Assembly (NCBI GenBank): GCA_902801375.1
Contig: CADCIB010000026.1
Coordinates: 1-37,243 of the forward strand
DNA: 37,243 bases
Direction of reading: 5' to 3'
Source: an uncultured Prevotellaceae bacterium
GTDB taxonomy: Bacteria; Bacteroidota; Bacteroidia; Bacteroidales; Bacteroidaceae
Both the position numbers and the translations under genes were made by a program. Shown here one piece after another: positions 8,156 through 16,944 of this stretch. Each line of letters begins with the position of its first letter. The stretch's first letter is position 1. The notes under the pieces are model-generated. The model was not told where the DNA came from, did not search any database, and worked only from the letters and a program-made list of their open reading frames with translations.

Positions 8156-9670
8156 ATGAACAAGAATCAATCAATCATAGCAGGTGTGTTTGCCGCATCA
8201 TTGATGCTGGCCTCCTGCAGCGATGACTTCCTCGAGGTGAAGAATCCGACGGGTGAGCCTCTTGAGGAATACTATACCACCGACGAGCATCTGAACGAGG
8301 CCCTCACCTCGGCCTATGCTCCCCTGCACTGGCCCGACTGGGACAACTCTGCCTACAACGACCTGACTGTCGATGCTGAAATCTTGGGCGACGACTTCTG
8401 GCCGGGTGGCGCTTCAAATACCGACAACGAACACTGGCACAAGCTCTTCAACTTCGAAGGCAGTGGTAACTACACCCTTGCTACGCTCTGGGGCGACTTC
8501 TACAGTGGCATCAAGCGTTGCAACGACTGCATCAAGTATTGTTCTTGGGGTGGTGGCTCTGCAAGCAAACGTAGCTCCTACGAGATGCAAGCCCGCCTCC
8601 TGCGCGTGTACTATTATAATATATTGTGGCACTACTATGGCAACGTGCCTTTCTATCTCGAGAACCTCACTATTCCTTACACTGCTCCGCAGCTGAAGGC
8701 CGACGAGATCTACGCCGAGCTGATGCCTGAGCTGGAGGCTATCATCGAGTCGAAGGTGCTCCCCCTGCGCTGGGATGCTGCTAATGCAGGACGCGTCTCA
8801 CAGGCTATGGCCTACATGCTCTATGCCGAAATGGTAATGTACCAAAAGGATACTGCACGCTATCCGCAGGCTCTCAGTTTCATGAAGGAGATTATCGCAT
8901 CGAGCGACTATAACCTCATGAACGACTATGCCGCCCTGTGGGAAGAGAGTGGTGAGTGGTGCCAGGAGTCGATCTTCGAGATCAACTACAACGACGACCA
9001 AGGCCAGCGCGACTGGGGTGCAGCTGCCCTGAACGCAGGTGGCAGTGTGCTGCCCACGCTCATCTCGCCCAACTCGTGGCCTGGTGGTGACGGCTGGGAT
9101 GCCGGTATGGATGGTTGGGGATTTCTGCCCGTCCGTCTGGAGACCTACAACATGTTTGCTGAAGGCGATGTGCGTCGCGATGCCACCATCTGGGATGTAC
9201 GCGGCGTGACTTATACCGAACGCTACCAAGACACCCACCTCTGGCTGAAGAAGTATCGTCCGCAGACAGCCAACTGTCAGGACAACCCAGGCTCAAAGAA
9301 CCTGAACTACAACAACAACAAGCGCATCTACCGCTATGCTGAGACACTGCTCAACGCTGCCGAACTGCTGCTTGCCACAGGCGGAAGCGCTTCCGAGGCT
9401 CTGGGTTATCTGAACCAGGTGCGCAACCGTGCCGGATTGGAAGGCTATGCCGACTGCAACCTCGACAACATCCTGAACGAACGCCACATGGAGTTCTGCG
9501 GCGAAGGTAAGCGCTACTTCGACCTCGTGCGTACCGACCGTGCTGCCACGACTTTGGTTCCGGACAACTATGGTTATCGCACCAACTCTTGGACGCCCAG
9601 CAAGAAGCACATTCCGTTGGCTCAGTCAGAACTCGATGCCGACCCGACTCTCGTGCAGAACAACTATTGA
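8156..9670 (+). CDS. SusD/RagB-family surface glycan-binding lipoprotein
   Basis: A 504-aa lipoprotein with the signal MNKNQSIIAGVFAASLMLASC (lipobox cysteine at 21) and the typical SusD opening DDFLEVKNPTGEPLEEYYTTDEHLNEALTSAY shortened in place. The helical TPR-like scaffold is recognisable (for example RLLRVYYYNILWHYYGNVPFYLE and YRYAETLLNAAELLLA), as is the C-terminal NERHMEFCGEGKRYFDLVRT. SusD proteins form a lid over the SusC barrel at the cell surface and help capture glycan. It starts 38 bp after the susC-like stop codon and is part of the same operon. Confidence 0.95.
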   Translation: MNKNQSIIAGVFAASLMLASCSDDFLEVKNPTGEPLEEYYTTDEHLNEALTSAYAPLHWPDWDNSAYNDLTVDAEILGDDFWPGGASNTDNEHWHKLFNFEGSGNYTLATLWGDFYSGIKRCNDCIKYCSWGGGSASKRSSYEMQARLLRVYYYNILWHYYGNVPFYLENLTIPYTAPQLKADEIYAELMPELEAIIESKVLPLRWDAANAGRVSQAMAYMLYAEMVMYQKDTARYPQALSFMKEIIASSDYNLMNDYAALWEESGEWCQESIFEINYNDDQGQRDWGAAALNAGGSVLPTLISPNSWPGGDGWDAGMDGWGFLPVRLETYNMFAEGDVRRDATIWDVRGVTYTERYQDTHLWLKKYRPQTANCQDNPGSKNLNYNNNKRIYRYAETLLNAAELLLATGGSASEALGYLNQVRNRAGLEGYADCNLDNILNERHMEFCGEGKRYFDLVRTDRAATTLVPDNYGYRTNSWTPSKKHIPLAQSELDADPTLVQNNY

Positions 9671-9739
9671 TTTTCGACCACGAATTTCAAGGATTACACG
9701 AATGTTTTTCAACAACGTATTAAATGAATTTCACAAATT

Positions 9740-12178
9740 ATGAATAAGAAGATATATCAATTATTCTGCGCAGGCTTGGTAGGCTTCGGTCTTGCAGCCT
9801 GCTCGCCTGACGAATTCAACGGTGCCGATCCCAACGGGCTACCCTCTCTCTCAGGTGAAGACTTCACGCTGATTGTCGACCAGGAGGTGAACCAGATTCA
9901 GGTGAGCTTCCCTGAGAAGGATGGCGTGTACCCTGTCTGGATCTTCAATGGTGCGACCTACTCCACGCTGAACAATGCAGGATGGGCCAACACAGATCAA
10001 GGCACCTATACAGTTGAGATGAAACTCGGCAACCGCAATGGCATCAGCCAGAGTAGCATCACCAAGACCTTCACCTTCAATGAGACCAAGGTGAACTGGA
10101 CCAACTACTTCAACCGTATCACTGGCAAGGAGTGGCGCATCGACTATAGCGAGCGGGCACACCTGGCTTGCGGCGAACTGGGTAGCGACGGCACCAACTG
10201 GTGGGCTGCAGCTCCCGAGGAGAAAAAGGGCTTCGGTGTTTACGACGACCGCCTGACATTCACTGCTGACAACAACAAGGGCGGCACGTTCATCTACAAT
10301 CCCGGACCCGACGGCATGACTTACGTCAACACGGGCACCACGTTCTGGGGACATGGGGATGCCGACTTCGATACTCCTACACAAGAGCAGGTGTCGGGCT
10401 ACCACTTCGAACGCGACACTTGGACCGACTCCGAGGGACAGGAAGTTTCCGTAGACTACCTGGTGCTCGACGACAACACGCTCTTCCCCTACATCAGTAG
10501 CGACTTGCAGTATGCCAAACCGCGCTTCCGCATCGAGACCCTCACAGCTTCGAAGATGGTGCTGCTCTTTGAGAACAACACTGCCAACATCACATGGCGC
10601 TTCATCCTGACAAGCAAGGACGAGGTAAAGGCCTTCGAAGGCTTCGACCCGAACAGCGACTTCAATATGTGGAAGAACGTGGAATACACGATGTCCTACT
10701 ACTATGCTCCCAACTGGAATCAGATTGCAGATCCCGACTTCCAGGCTGTAGGCAACGACTACACCGTTACACTGCCTGAGGCAACCTTCGACCAGTGGCA
10801 GGCACAGGTGGCCTTCAAGACCACGAACATCAGCACATCGGCTGCCCACAACTACGACTTCTCGTGTATCCTCACCCCGACGATGGATATCAACGGTGTG
10901 ACCGTGAAGCTCGTGATGGATGGCGACGACGGTGTGTTCTACTTCGCCGACCGCGTTGACCTGAAGTCTGGTCAGGACTACATCTTCTGGAAGAGCGACA
11001 TGCCCGGTATCGACATGGAACGTGTGAACCTCTTCTTCGACTTTGGTGGCAACCCTGCCGGTGAGGTCATCAACATCCGCAACATCGTGTTGAAGGATCA
11101 TGCCAACGACGATGGCACCGTACTGCCTGAAGATGGACCAGCTGAACCAGAAGCTGTGGTCGACTGGAACGAGAACTCCGCCGCCAACCTCTGGAAACCC
11201 GTGGAAGACGGAACAGCCTTCATCAGCGTCACACCGTGGTTTGCCGATAATGGCTGGAGCCAGATTGCCGATCCGGAATGGAAACACGAAAACGGTGTAT
11301 GGGAAGTGACCATGCCCGAAGGAATGGGTGGTTCACAGTGGCAAGGCCAGTTCCCCATCAACACCTCGCTCAAAGCCAGCCTTGACAAGAAGTACAACTT
11401 CTACTGCGTCATCGAGTCTGACTACGACCTGCCGGGTGTCACCATCAAGCTCACGGAGACCGACGATCCCGACGGCACCAAGCACGACGGCAACTTCTTC
11501 TTCGCCGACCGCCACGACATCAAGGCCGGTAAGCAGTTCGTCTACAAAGCAGAGGGCGTTCAGCTCATCCAGAACGATGCCCATGCTCTGTCGCTCTTCT
11601 TCGACTTTGGCGGATCGCCTGTCGGAGCCACGGTCAGCATCAGCAAAATCTACTTCGAGGAGGCTGTTGAGATGAACTACAACGATGCCGACAACCTTTG
11701 GAAGAGTGTCGATGAGGGTTCCGCTTTCATCAGCATCACGCCGTGGTTCGCCAACGACAGCTGGGCACAGATTGCCGACCCCGAATGGAGCCATAGTGGC
11801 AGCAAGTGGGAACTCACCATTCCTGAGGGTATGGGCGGTTCGCAGTGGCAGGGACAGTTCCCCATCAACACCACGCTCACCGCTGCCCTTGCCGACAGCT
11901 ACAATTTCCAGTGCACTGTGGAATCTGAGAACGACATTGCCGGCGTGACCATCAAGCTCACAGAGACCGACGATGCCGATGGCACCAAGCACGACGGCAA
12001 CTTCTTCTTCGCCGATCGTCACGACGTGAAGGGCGGAGAGCCGTTTGTCTACAAGGCAACGGGCGTTCAGCTCATCCAGAACGATGCCCATGCTCTGTCG
12101 CTCTTCTTCGACTTCGGTGGGGCTCCTGCCGGAACGAACATCGTCATCAGCGACATTATCTTTGAGAAAGTGAAATAA
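9740..12178 (+). CDS. Surface glycan-binding lipoprotein with three repeated C-terminal domains
   Basis: An 812-aa lipoprotein; the signal ends GLAAC (cysteine about residue 21). Residues about 40-120 form a beta-sandwich-like segment, and 120-300 a second, unrecognised beta-rich domain. Three homologous domains of about 170 residues follow, starting near residues 309, 483 and 652. Each begins N-L/M-W-K-x-V, has QIADP-E/D-W/F, a QWQ(G/A)Q strand, FFFADR or FYFADR, and ends in LFFDFGG. These resemble galactose-binding-like CBM domains (CBM4/9-type), inferred from strand pattern only. Domains 2 and 3 are nearly identical in DNA, with an exact 507-bp offset. Position after SusD is typical of SusE/SGBP-B proteins that hold glycan at the surface. 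Confidence 0.85.
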   Translation: MNKKIYQLFCAGLVGFGLAACSPDEFNGADPNGLPSLSGEDFTLIVDQEVNQIQVSFPEKDGVYPVWIFNGATYSTLNNAGWANTDQGTYTVEMKLGNRNGISQSSITKTFTFNETKVNWTNYFNRITGKEWRIDYSERAHLACGELGSDGTNWWAAAPEEKKGFGVYDDRLTFTADNNKGGTFIYNPGPDGMTYVNTGTTFWGHGDADFDTPTQEQVSGYHFERDTWTDSEGQEVSVDYLVLDDNTLFPYISSDLQYAKPRFRIETLTASKMVLLFENNTANITWRFILTSKDEVKAFEGFDPNSDFNMWKNVEYTMSYYYAPNWNQIADPDFQAVGNDYTVTLPEATFDQWQAQVAFKTTNISTSAAHNYDFSCILTPTMDINGVTVKLVMDGDDGVFYFADRVDLKSGQDYIFWKSDMPGIDMERVNLFFDFGGNPAGEVINIRNIVLKDHANDDGTVLPEDGPAEPEAVVDWNENSAANLWKPVEDGTAFISVTPWFADNGWSQIADPEWKHENGVWEVTMPEGMGGSQWQGQFPINTSLKASLDKKYNFYCVIESDYDLPGVTIKLTETDDPDGTKHDGNFFFADRHDIKAGKQFVYKAEGVQLIQNDAHALSLFFDFGGSPVGATVSISKIYFEEAVEMNYNDADNLWKSVDEGSAFISITPWFANDSWAQIADPEWSHSGSKWELTIPEGMGGSQWQGQFPINTTLTAALADSYNFQCTVESENDIAGVTIKLTETDDADGTKHDGNFFFADRHDVKGGEPFVYKATGVQLIQNDAHALSLFFDFGGAPAGTNIVISDIIFEKVK

Positions 12179-12193
12179 CCTTTTATAGCCACT

Positions 12194-12229
12194 GAGGGTG
12201 TGGCGGACCATAGATTCCGCCACTCCCTC
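12194..12229 (+). terminator. Intra-operon hairpin between SGBP and GH16 genes
   Basis: GAGGG and GTGGCGGA pair with TCCGCCAC and CCCTC (13 bp with one T/T mismatch) around an 8-nt loop, followed by TTTTCTATTTG. It could be a partial terminator or an mRNA-stabilising 3' end that makes the binding proteins more abundant than the enzymes. The role is inference. Confidence 0.6.
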
Positions 12230-12243
12230 TTTTCTATTTGCTT

Positions 12244-13347
12244 ATGAAGAATAGATATTTTATGTTAGGATTGTTGCTCTCCGCCATGTCGATGATGGCC
12301 TGCGGGGGCAGCGACGACGAACCTACGACGACAACTATCAGCATCACGGCATCGCCAGAGGCCATCGCGGCACCGACAGTTGGTGGCAGCTACTCCATCA
12401 ACGTCACGACGACGGGTAAGGAGTGGGGCGCCTATTCCAACGACGAGTGGATCAAGGTGGTGGCCAACGGTACGACGACAGCATCAGGAACGGTCAGCAT
12501 CACCATCGCTGAGAATCCTAACACAGAGGAGCGCACAGGCACCGTCGTCCTCATGTCGGGTACTGCTCGCAAATCCGTCAACGTCACGCAGGCAGCAGCC
12601 GAAAAAGAGCTCTATCCAGCTCCCGAAGGCTATAAGTTGGTGTGGCAGGATGAGTTCAACAGCGGCTCTGAGCTCAACGGCAACGACTGGGCCCACGAGG
12701 TGAAGAACAGCGGATGGGTGAACAACGAGCGACAGAACTATGTGAACCACAAAACGCCCGGCGGCGAGTTGGTCACAGAGGTGAAGAACGGAACACTCCG
12801 CATCCACTGTCTGAAAGAAAACGGCAAGGTCTACTCTGGTCGCGTCTACGCCAAAGTAAAGGAAGGATGGACCTACGGCTATATCGAGGCCAGCATCAAA
12901 CTGCCAAAGGGCAAAGGCACTTGGCCCGCCTTCTGGATGATGCCCGTGAACTTCAAGTCATGGCCTGCCGACGGCGAGATAGACATCATGGAAGAGGTGG
13001 GCTACCACCCCAACTACGTGTCATCGTCGCTTCACGCCAATGCCCACGTACACTCTAACGGCACGCAGGTGACCCACGAGATGTACTGCGCTGGCGCTGA
13101 GGGCGAGTTCCACACCTATGCCATCGAGTGGCGGCACGACAACATCACTACCTACGTTGACGGTAAGGTGCAACTCAACTACGATAACCGCGGACTAGGC
13201 CGCGACGATTGGCCCTACGACGACCCGTTCTATGTCATCTTCAACCTCGCGTGGGGCGGCGATTGGGGTGGTGCCCAGGGGGTCGACGAGTCAGCTCTGC
13301 CCGTCACGATGGAAGTGGACTACATCCGCGTATTCCAAAAGAAATAA
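12244..13347 (+). CDS. GH16 endo-beta-glucanase (laminarinase/lichenase type), lipoprotein with BACON-like domain
   Basis: A 367-aa lipoprotein; the signal ends SMMAC. Residues about 30-120 form a BACON-like domain (GSYSINVTTTGKEWGAYSNDEW, then WIKV and a closing VNVTQAA). The GH16 domain starts at YKLVWQDEFNSGSELNGNDW, has the catalytic signature GEIDIMEE with E245 as likely nucleophile, D247 and E250 as acid/base, and ends EVDYIRVFQKK. GH16 enzymes of this type cut beta-1,3 or mixed-linkage beta-1,3/1,4 glucans internally with retention. A TTG six bases upstream in frame is not used as the start because ATG at 12244 begins a normal signal peptide. It likely acts at the cell surface and makes oligosaccharides for SusCD. 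Confidence 0.93.
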   Translation: MKNRYFMLGLLLSAMSMMACGGSDDEPTTTTISITASPEAIAAPTVGGSYSINVTTTGKEWGAYSNDEWIKVVANGTTTASGTVSITIAENPNTEERTGTVVLMSGTARKSVNVTQAAAEKELYPAPEGYKLVWQDEFNSGSELNGNDWAHEVKNSGWVNNERQNYVNHKTPGGELVTEVKNGTLRIHCLKENGKVYSGRVYAKVKEGWTYGYIEASIKLPKGKGTWPAFWMMPVNFKSWPADGEIDIMEEVGYHPNYVSSSLHANAHVHSNGTQVTHEMYCAGAEGEFHTYAIEWRHDNITTYVDGKVQLNYDNRGLGRDDWPYDDPFYVIFNLAWGGDWGGAQGVDESALPVTMEVDYIRVFQKK

Positions 13348-13348
13348 C

Positions 13349-14587
13349 ATGCAAAAAACTATTCTATACTTAATTGTTTTCCTTTTGGTTGCCTGTTCCG
13401 CCACGAACAGGCAGCCACAGGAAGGCTTTGTCACCATTCAGGGGACCGACCTAATAAAGCCCAACGGTGAGAAGCTGTTCATCCAAGGCACGAATCTTGG
13501 CAACTGGCTCAACCCCGAAGGCTATATGTTCGGATTCAGTCGCACCAATTCGGCTTGGATGATCGACCTGCTCTTCAAGGAGGCAGTCGGACCTGATGTC
13601 ACGGCTCGTTTCTGGCAGGCGTTCAAGGACAACTACATTACCCGTGCCGACATCGACTTCATTGCCGCTCAGGGTGCCAACACCATCCGCCTGCCCTTCA
13701 ACTACAAACTCTTCACCGATGAGGACTACATGGGACAGACCGGTCAGAAAGACGGCTATGCCCGTATCGACTCTGTGGTGAACTGGTGCAAAGCCAACCG
13801 CCTGTATCTCATCCTCGACATGCACGACTGTCCTGGCGGTCAAACGGGCGACAACATTGACGACGGCTACGGCTACCCTTGGCTCTTTGAGAGTGAGGCT
13901 TGCCAGCAACAGTTCTGCGACATCTGGCGCGAGATAGCCGATCGCTACCACAACGAGACCACCATCCTGGGCTACGAACTGATGAACGAGCCCATTGCCC
14001 ACTATTTCCAAAACAAGGACTCGCTCTATCAGCTGCTTCAGCCATTATACAAACGGGCGGTGGCAGCCATCCGCGAGGTGGACAAAAACCATATCATCCT
14101 GTTGGGCGGCGCCCACTGGAACAGTTTCTTCTGGATGCTCAACGACACCACCTACGACGATAAACTGATGTACACTTGCCATCGCTACGGTGGACCCGCC
14201 ACCCGCGAGGCCATCACGCACTATATCAACTTCCGCGACTCCACTAACCGCCCCATGTACATGGGAGAGTTCGGCCACAACACCGACGAGTGGCAACGCG
14301 ACTTCGTCGATGTGCTGAAAGCGGTGAACATCGGCTACACGTTCTGGCCCTACAAGAAAGTCGACAATTCGTGCATGTCCGCCATCCAGCGGCCAGAAGG
14401 ATGGGACTCCGTCGTTGTGAAGTATTCAGAAACTTCACGCAACACCTATCAGGAATGGCGCGAGGCACGTCCCAACCAGCAACGCTTCCAAGACCTGCTC
14501 ATGCAATTCGCCAAGAATTGCCGTTTTGAAAACTGCCAGCCTCAGAAGGACTATATCCAGACGATGGGGCTGAAAGACAAACGCTAA
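13349..14587 (+). CDS. GH5-family glycoside hydrolase, lipoprotein
   Basis: A 412-aa protein with lipoprotein signal MQKTILYLIVFLLVAC (cysteine 16). The GH5 (beta/alpha)8 barrel is clear: GTNLGNWLNPEGYMFG near the N-terminus, NTIRLPFNYK, LILDMHD, the acid/base in ELMNEP (E214) and the nucleophile in YMGEFG (E307), then YTFWPYKK. GH5 enzymes are retaining beta-glycanases. The subfamily cannot be fixed by eye; with GH16 and GH3 partners a beta-glucanase or exo-beta-1,3/1,6-glucosidase role is plausible. It begins 1 bp after the GH16 stop codon, so the two are tightly coupled. The ATG at 13349 is preferred to a frame-open start inside the GH16 gene. Confidence 0.92.
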   Translation: MQKTILYLIVFLLVACSATNRQPQEGFVTIQGTDLIKPNGEKLFIQGTNLGNWLNPEGYMFGFSRTNSAWMIDLLFKEAVGPDVTARFWQAFKDNYITRADIDFIAAQGANTIRLPFNYKLFTDEDYMGQTGQKDGYARIDSVVNWCKANRLYLILDMHDCPGGQTGDNIDDGYGYPWLFESEACQQQFCDIWREIADRYHNETTILGYELMNEPIAHYFQNKDSLYQLLQPLYKRAVAAIREVDKNHIILLGGAHWNSFFWMLNDTTYDDKLMYTCHRYGGPATREAITHYINFRDSTNRPMYMGEFGHNTDEWQRDFVDVLKAVNIGYTFWPYKKVDNSCMSAIQRPEGWDSVVVKYSETSRNTYQEWREARPNQQRFQDLLMQFAKNCRFENCQPQKDYIQTMGLKDKR

Positions 14588-14599
14588 CGATCAAACGAA

Positions 14600-16912
14600 A
14601 TGAAAAAAACACTATTGACCGCTGTGCTGTTAGGCACAACCCTGATGGCACAAGCACAGACCCGACCGCTATATCTCGACGACACGAAGCCCATCGAAGA
14701 GCGTGTCGAAGATGCACTGAAGCGCATGACACTCGACGAGAAGATAGCTGTCATTCACGCTCAAAGTAAGTTCTCCAGCCCAGGTGTGAAGCGCCTTGGT
14801 TTTCCTGATTTCTGGACCGACGACGGGCCTCACGGTGTACGCCCCGATGTGCTTTGGGACGAATGGGAACAGGCAGGACAATCGAACGACTCTTGTGTGG
14901 CCTTCCCTGCCCTTACCTGTCTGGCAGCCACATGGAATCCCTCGATGGCACGTCTCTACGGCGAGAACCTCGGCGAGGAGGCTCTCTACCGCAACAAAGC
15001 CATGATTCTGGGTCCTGGTGTGAACATCCTGCGTACTCCGCTGGGGGGCCGCAACTTTGAGTATATGGGCGAAGACCCCTATCTCGCCTCACGCATGGTG
15101 GCGCCTTACGTGCAGGGACTGCAGTCGAAAGGTGTGGCAGCCTGCGTGAAGCACTACGCCATGAACAACGATGAGGAGTATCGCCATCAGGTGAACGTCA
15201 TCCTCTCCGACCGCGCCCTCCACGAAATCTATCTGCCCGCCTTCAAGGCTGCAGTCACTGAAGGACACGTCTGGGGACTCATGGGTGCCTACAACCTCTA
15301 TCAGAACGAGCATAACTGCCACAACCAGAAGCTGCTCAACCAGATACTGAAAGGCGACTGGCAGTACGACGGTGTGGTGGTGAGCGACTGGGGCGGTGCC
15401 CACGACACGGAGCAAGCCATCCGCAACGGTCTCGATATGGAGTTCGGCACATGGACCAATGGTCTGTCGGCAGGCACCAAGAATGCCTACGACAACTACT
15501 ATCTGGCCTACCCCTACAAACAGCTCATCCAGAGCGGAAAGTTCACAGAGAAGGAGCTCAACGACAAAGTGCGCCGCGTGCTGCGCCTGTTCTTCCGCAC
15601 CACGATGAACCGCAACCGCCCGCACGGTTTCCTCTGCTCTGAGAGTCACTACGCGGCAGCCCGAAAGATTGCCTCTGAGGGCATTGTGCTGCTAAAGAAC
15701 AGCCCACTCCCAACCTCCCCCAAGGGGGGAGAGAAGCTACTCCCGCTGACTCCAGAGAAGCTCCAACGCCTCGCCGCATCTTCTCCCCTTGGGGGGGATA
15801 AGAGGGGGGCCACCATTCTCGTCGTCGGCGAGAATGCCATCAAGCCTATGACCGTGGGCGGTGGTTCTTCTTCGCTGAAGGTGCAGCACGAGATTTCTCC
15901 GCTCGACGGTCTGAAACGAGCTATGACATCCCTCGCACCCTCGCACCACCAAATCGACTTCGCTCGCGGCTATGTAGGCGACACCACCTCTTTCTATAAT
16001 GGTGTGCAGATGCACGTCGACCTGCGCGAGTATCGTCCCGCCGACGAACTCATAGCCGAAGCCGTGGAGAAAGCCCGTCAGGCCGATGTGGTCATCTTCT
16101 TTGGCGGCTTGAACAAGAGCGACTATCAGGATGCAGAGGATCACGACCGCAAGGAATATGGTCTGCCCTACGGACAAGACCAATTGATGGAAGCGCTGCT
16201 CAAAGTCAACCCCAACATCGTCTACGTCAGCATCTGCGGAACACCCACCGAACTGCCGTGGGTCAGCCGTGTGCCCGCCATCGTGCAGGGTTGGTACATT
16301 GGTTCTGAGGCAGGAACGGCATTGGCCAATGTTCTCATCGGAAAGACTAATCCCTCAGGCAAATTGCCCTTCACCTGGTATGCTAAGCTCAACGACTGTG
16401 GTGCCCATGCGCTGAACACCTACCCTGGTACGTGGCGTGAAGGTCATCAGATTATCGACGAGGAGTACAAAGAGGACATCTTCGTAGGCTATCGCTGGAC
16501 CGACCGTCAGAAACAGAAGCCCACCTTCGCCTTCGGGCACGGTCTCTCTTACACCACGTTTGCCTTAGGCAAGGCCACTGCCGACAAGAAGACGCTCACC
16601 GCCGATGAGACCATCTCCTTCACCGTCAACGTGAAGAACACGGGCGATGTGGCCGGTTCTGAGGTCGTGCAGCTTTACGTTTCCGACCTGAAGTCGTCGC
16701 TGCCCCGACCCGTGAAAGAGCTGAAGGGTTTCCAGAAGGTATTCTTGCAGCCTGGCCAAAACCGCGACATCACCATCACCCTCGACCGCTCTGCCCTCTC
16801 CTACTACGACGACACGCGTCAGGAATGGGTATGCGAACCTGGCGACTTCGAAGCCCTGATCGGCACCGCCAGCGACCGCATCTCCTCAAGGGTGAAGTTC
16901 ACGCTGCGTTGA
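14600..16912 (+). CDS. GH3-family beta-glucosidase with an inserted palindromic-repeat segment
   Basis: A 770-aa protein with cleavable signal peptide (MKKTLLTAVLLGTTLMAQAQ), so probably periplasmic. The N-terminal barrel has FWTDDGPHGV, GPGVNILRTPLGGRNFEYMGEDP, the KHYAMNN motif, and nucleophile D263 in VVSDWGG. The second domain (LLKN, VGGGSSSLKV, VVIFFGGLNKSDYQDAEDHDR) and the C-terminal fibronectin-III-like domain (FTVNVKNTGDVAGSEVVQLYV) are intact. It should remove terminal glucose from imported oligosaccharides. Unusual: between GIVLLKNS and TILVVGEN, where relatives have a short linker, residues 369-378 and 392-404 are translated C/G-rich repeats (see the repeat entry). The gene remains in frame. 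It starts 12 bp after the GH5 stop codon. Confidence 0.94.
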   Translation: MKKTLLTAVLLGTTLMAQAQTRPLYLDDTKPIEERVEDALKRMTLDEKIAVIHAQSKFSSPGVKRLGFPDFWTDDGPHGVRPDVLWDEWEQAGQSNDSCVAFPALTCLAATWNPSMARLYGENLGEEALYRNKAMILGPGVNILRTPLGGRNFEYMGEDPYLASRMVAPYVQGLQSKGVAACVKHYAMNNDEEYRHQVNVILSDRALHEIYLPAFKAAVTEGHVWGLMGAYNLYQNEHNCHNQKLLNQILKGDWQYDGVVVSDWGGAHDTEQAIRNGLDMEFGTWTNGLSAGTKNAYDNYYLAYPYKQLIQSGKFTEKELNDKVRRVLRLFFRTTMNRNRPHGFLCSESHYAAARKIASEGIVLLKNSPLPTSPKGGEKLLPLTPEKLQRLAASSPLGGDKRGATILVVGENAIKPMTVGGGSSSLKVQHEISPLDGLKRAMTSLAPSHHQIDFARGYVGDTTSFYNGVQMHVDLREYRPADELIAEAVEKARQADVVIFFGGLNKSDYQDAEDHDRKEYGLPYGQDQLMEALLKVNPNIVYVSICGTPTELPWVSRVPAIVQGWYIGSEAGTALANVLIGKTNPSGKLPFTWYAKLNDCGAHALNTYPGTWREGHQIIDEEYKEDIFVGYRWTDRQKQKPTFAFGHGLSYTTFALGKATADKKTLTADETISFTVNVKNTGDVAGSEVVQLYVSDLKSSLPRPVKELKGFQKVFLQPGQNRDITITLDRSALSYYDDTRQEWVCEPGDFEALIGTASDRISSRVKFTLR
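15703..15811. repeat. Inverted pair of C/G-rich palindromic repeats inside the GH3 coding sequence
   Basis: Two arms (15703-15730 and 15782-15811) are each nearly self-complementary (CTCCCCCAAGGGGGGAG and CTCCCCTTGGGGGGGA) and are also imperfect inverted copies of each other. They flank about 50 bp that encodes ordinary GH3 linker (LLPLTPEKLQRLA). Together they add about 22 residues and keep the frame. Related palindromes lie at 33280-33462 and 37068-37100. Confidence 0.75.
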
Positions 16913-16944
16913 CTCCCAATCTTTCAAATCAACAACTGGAAACA

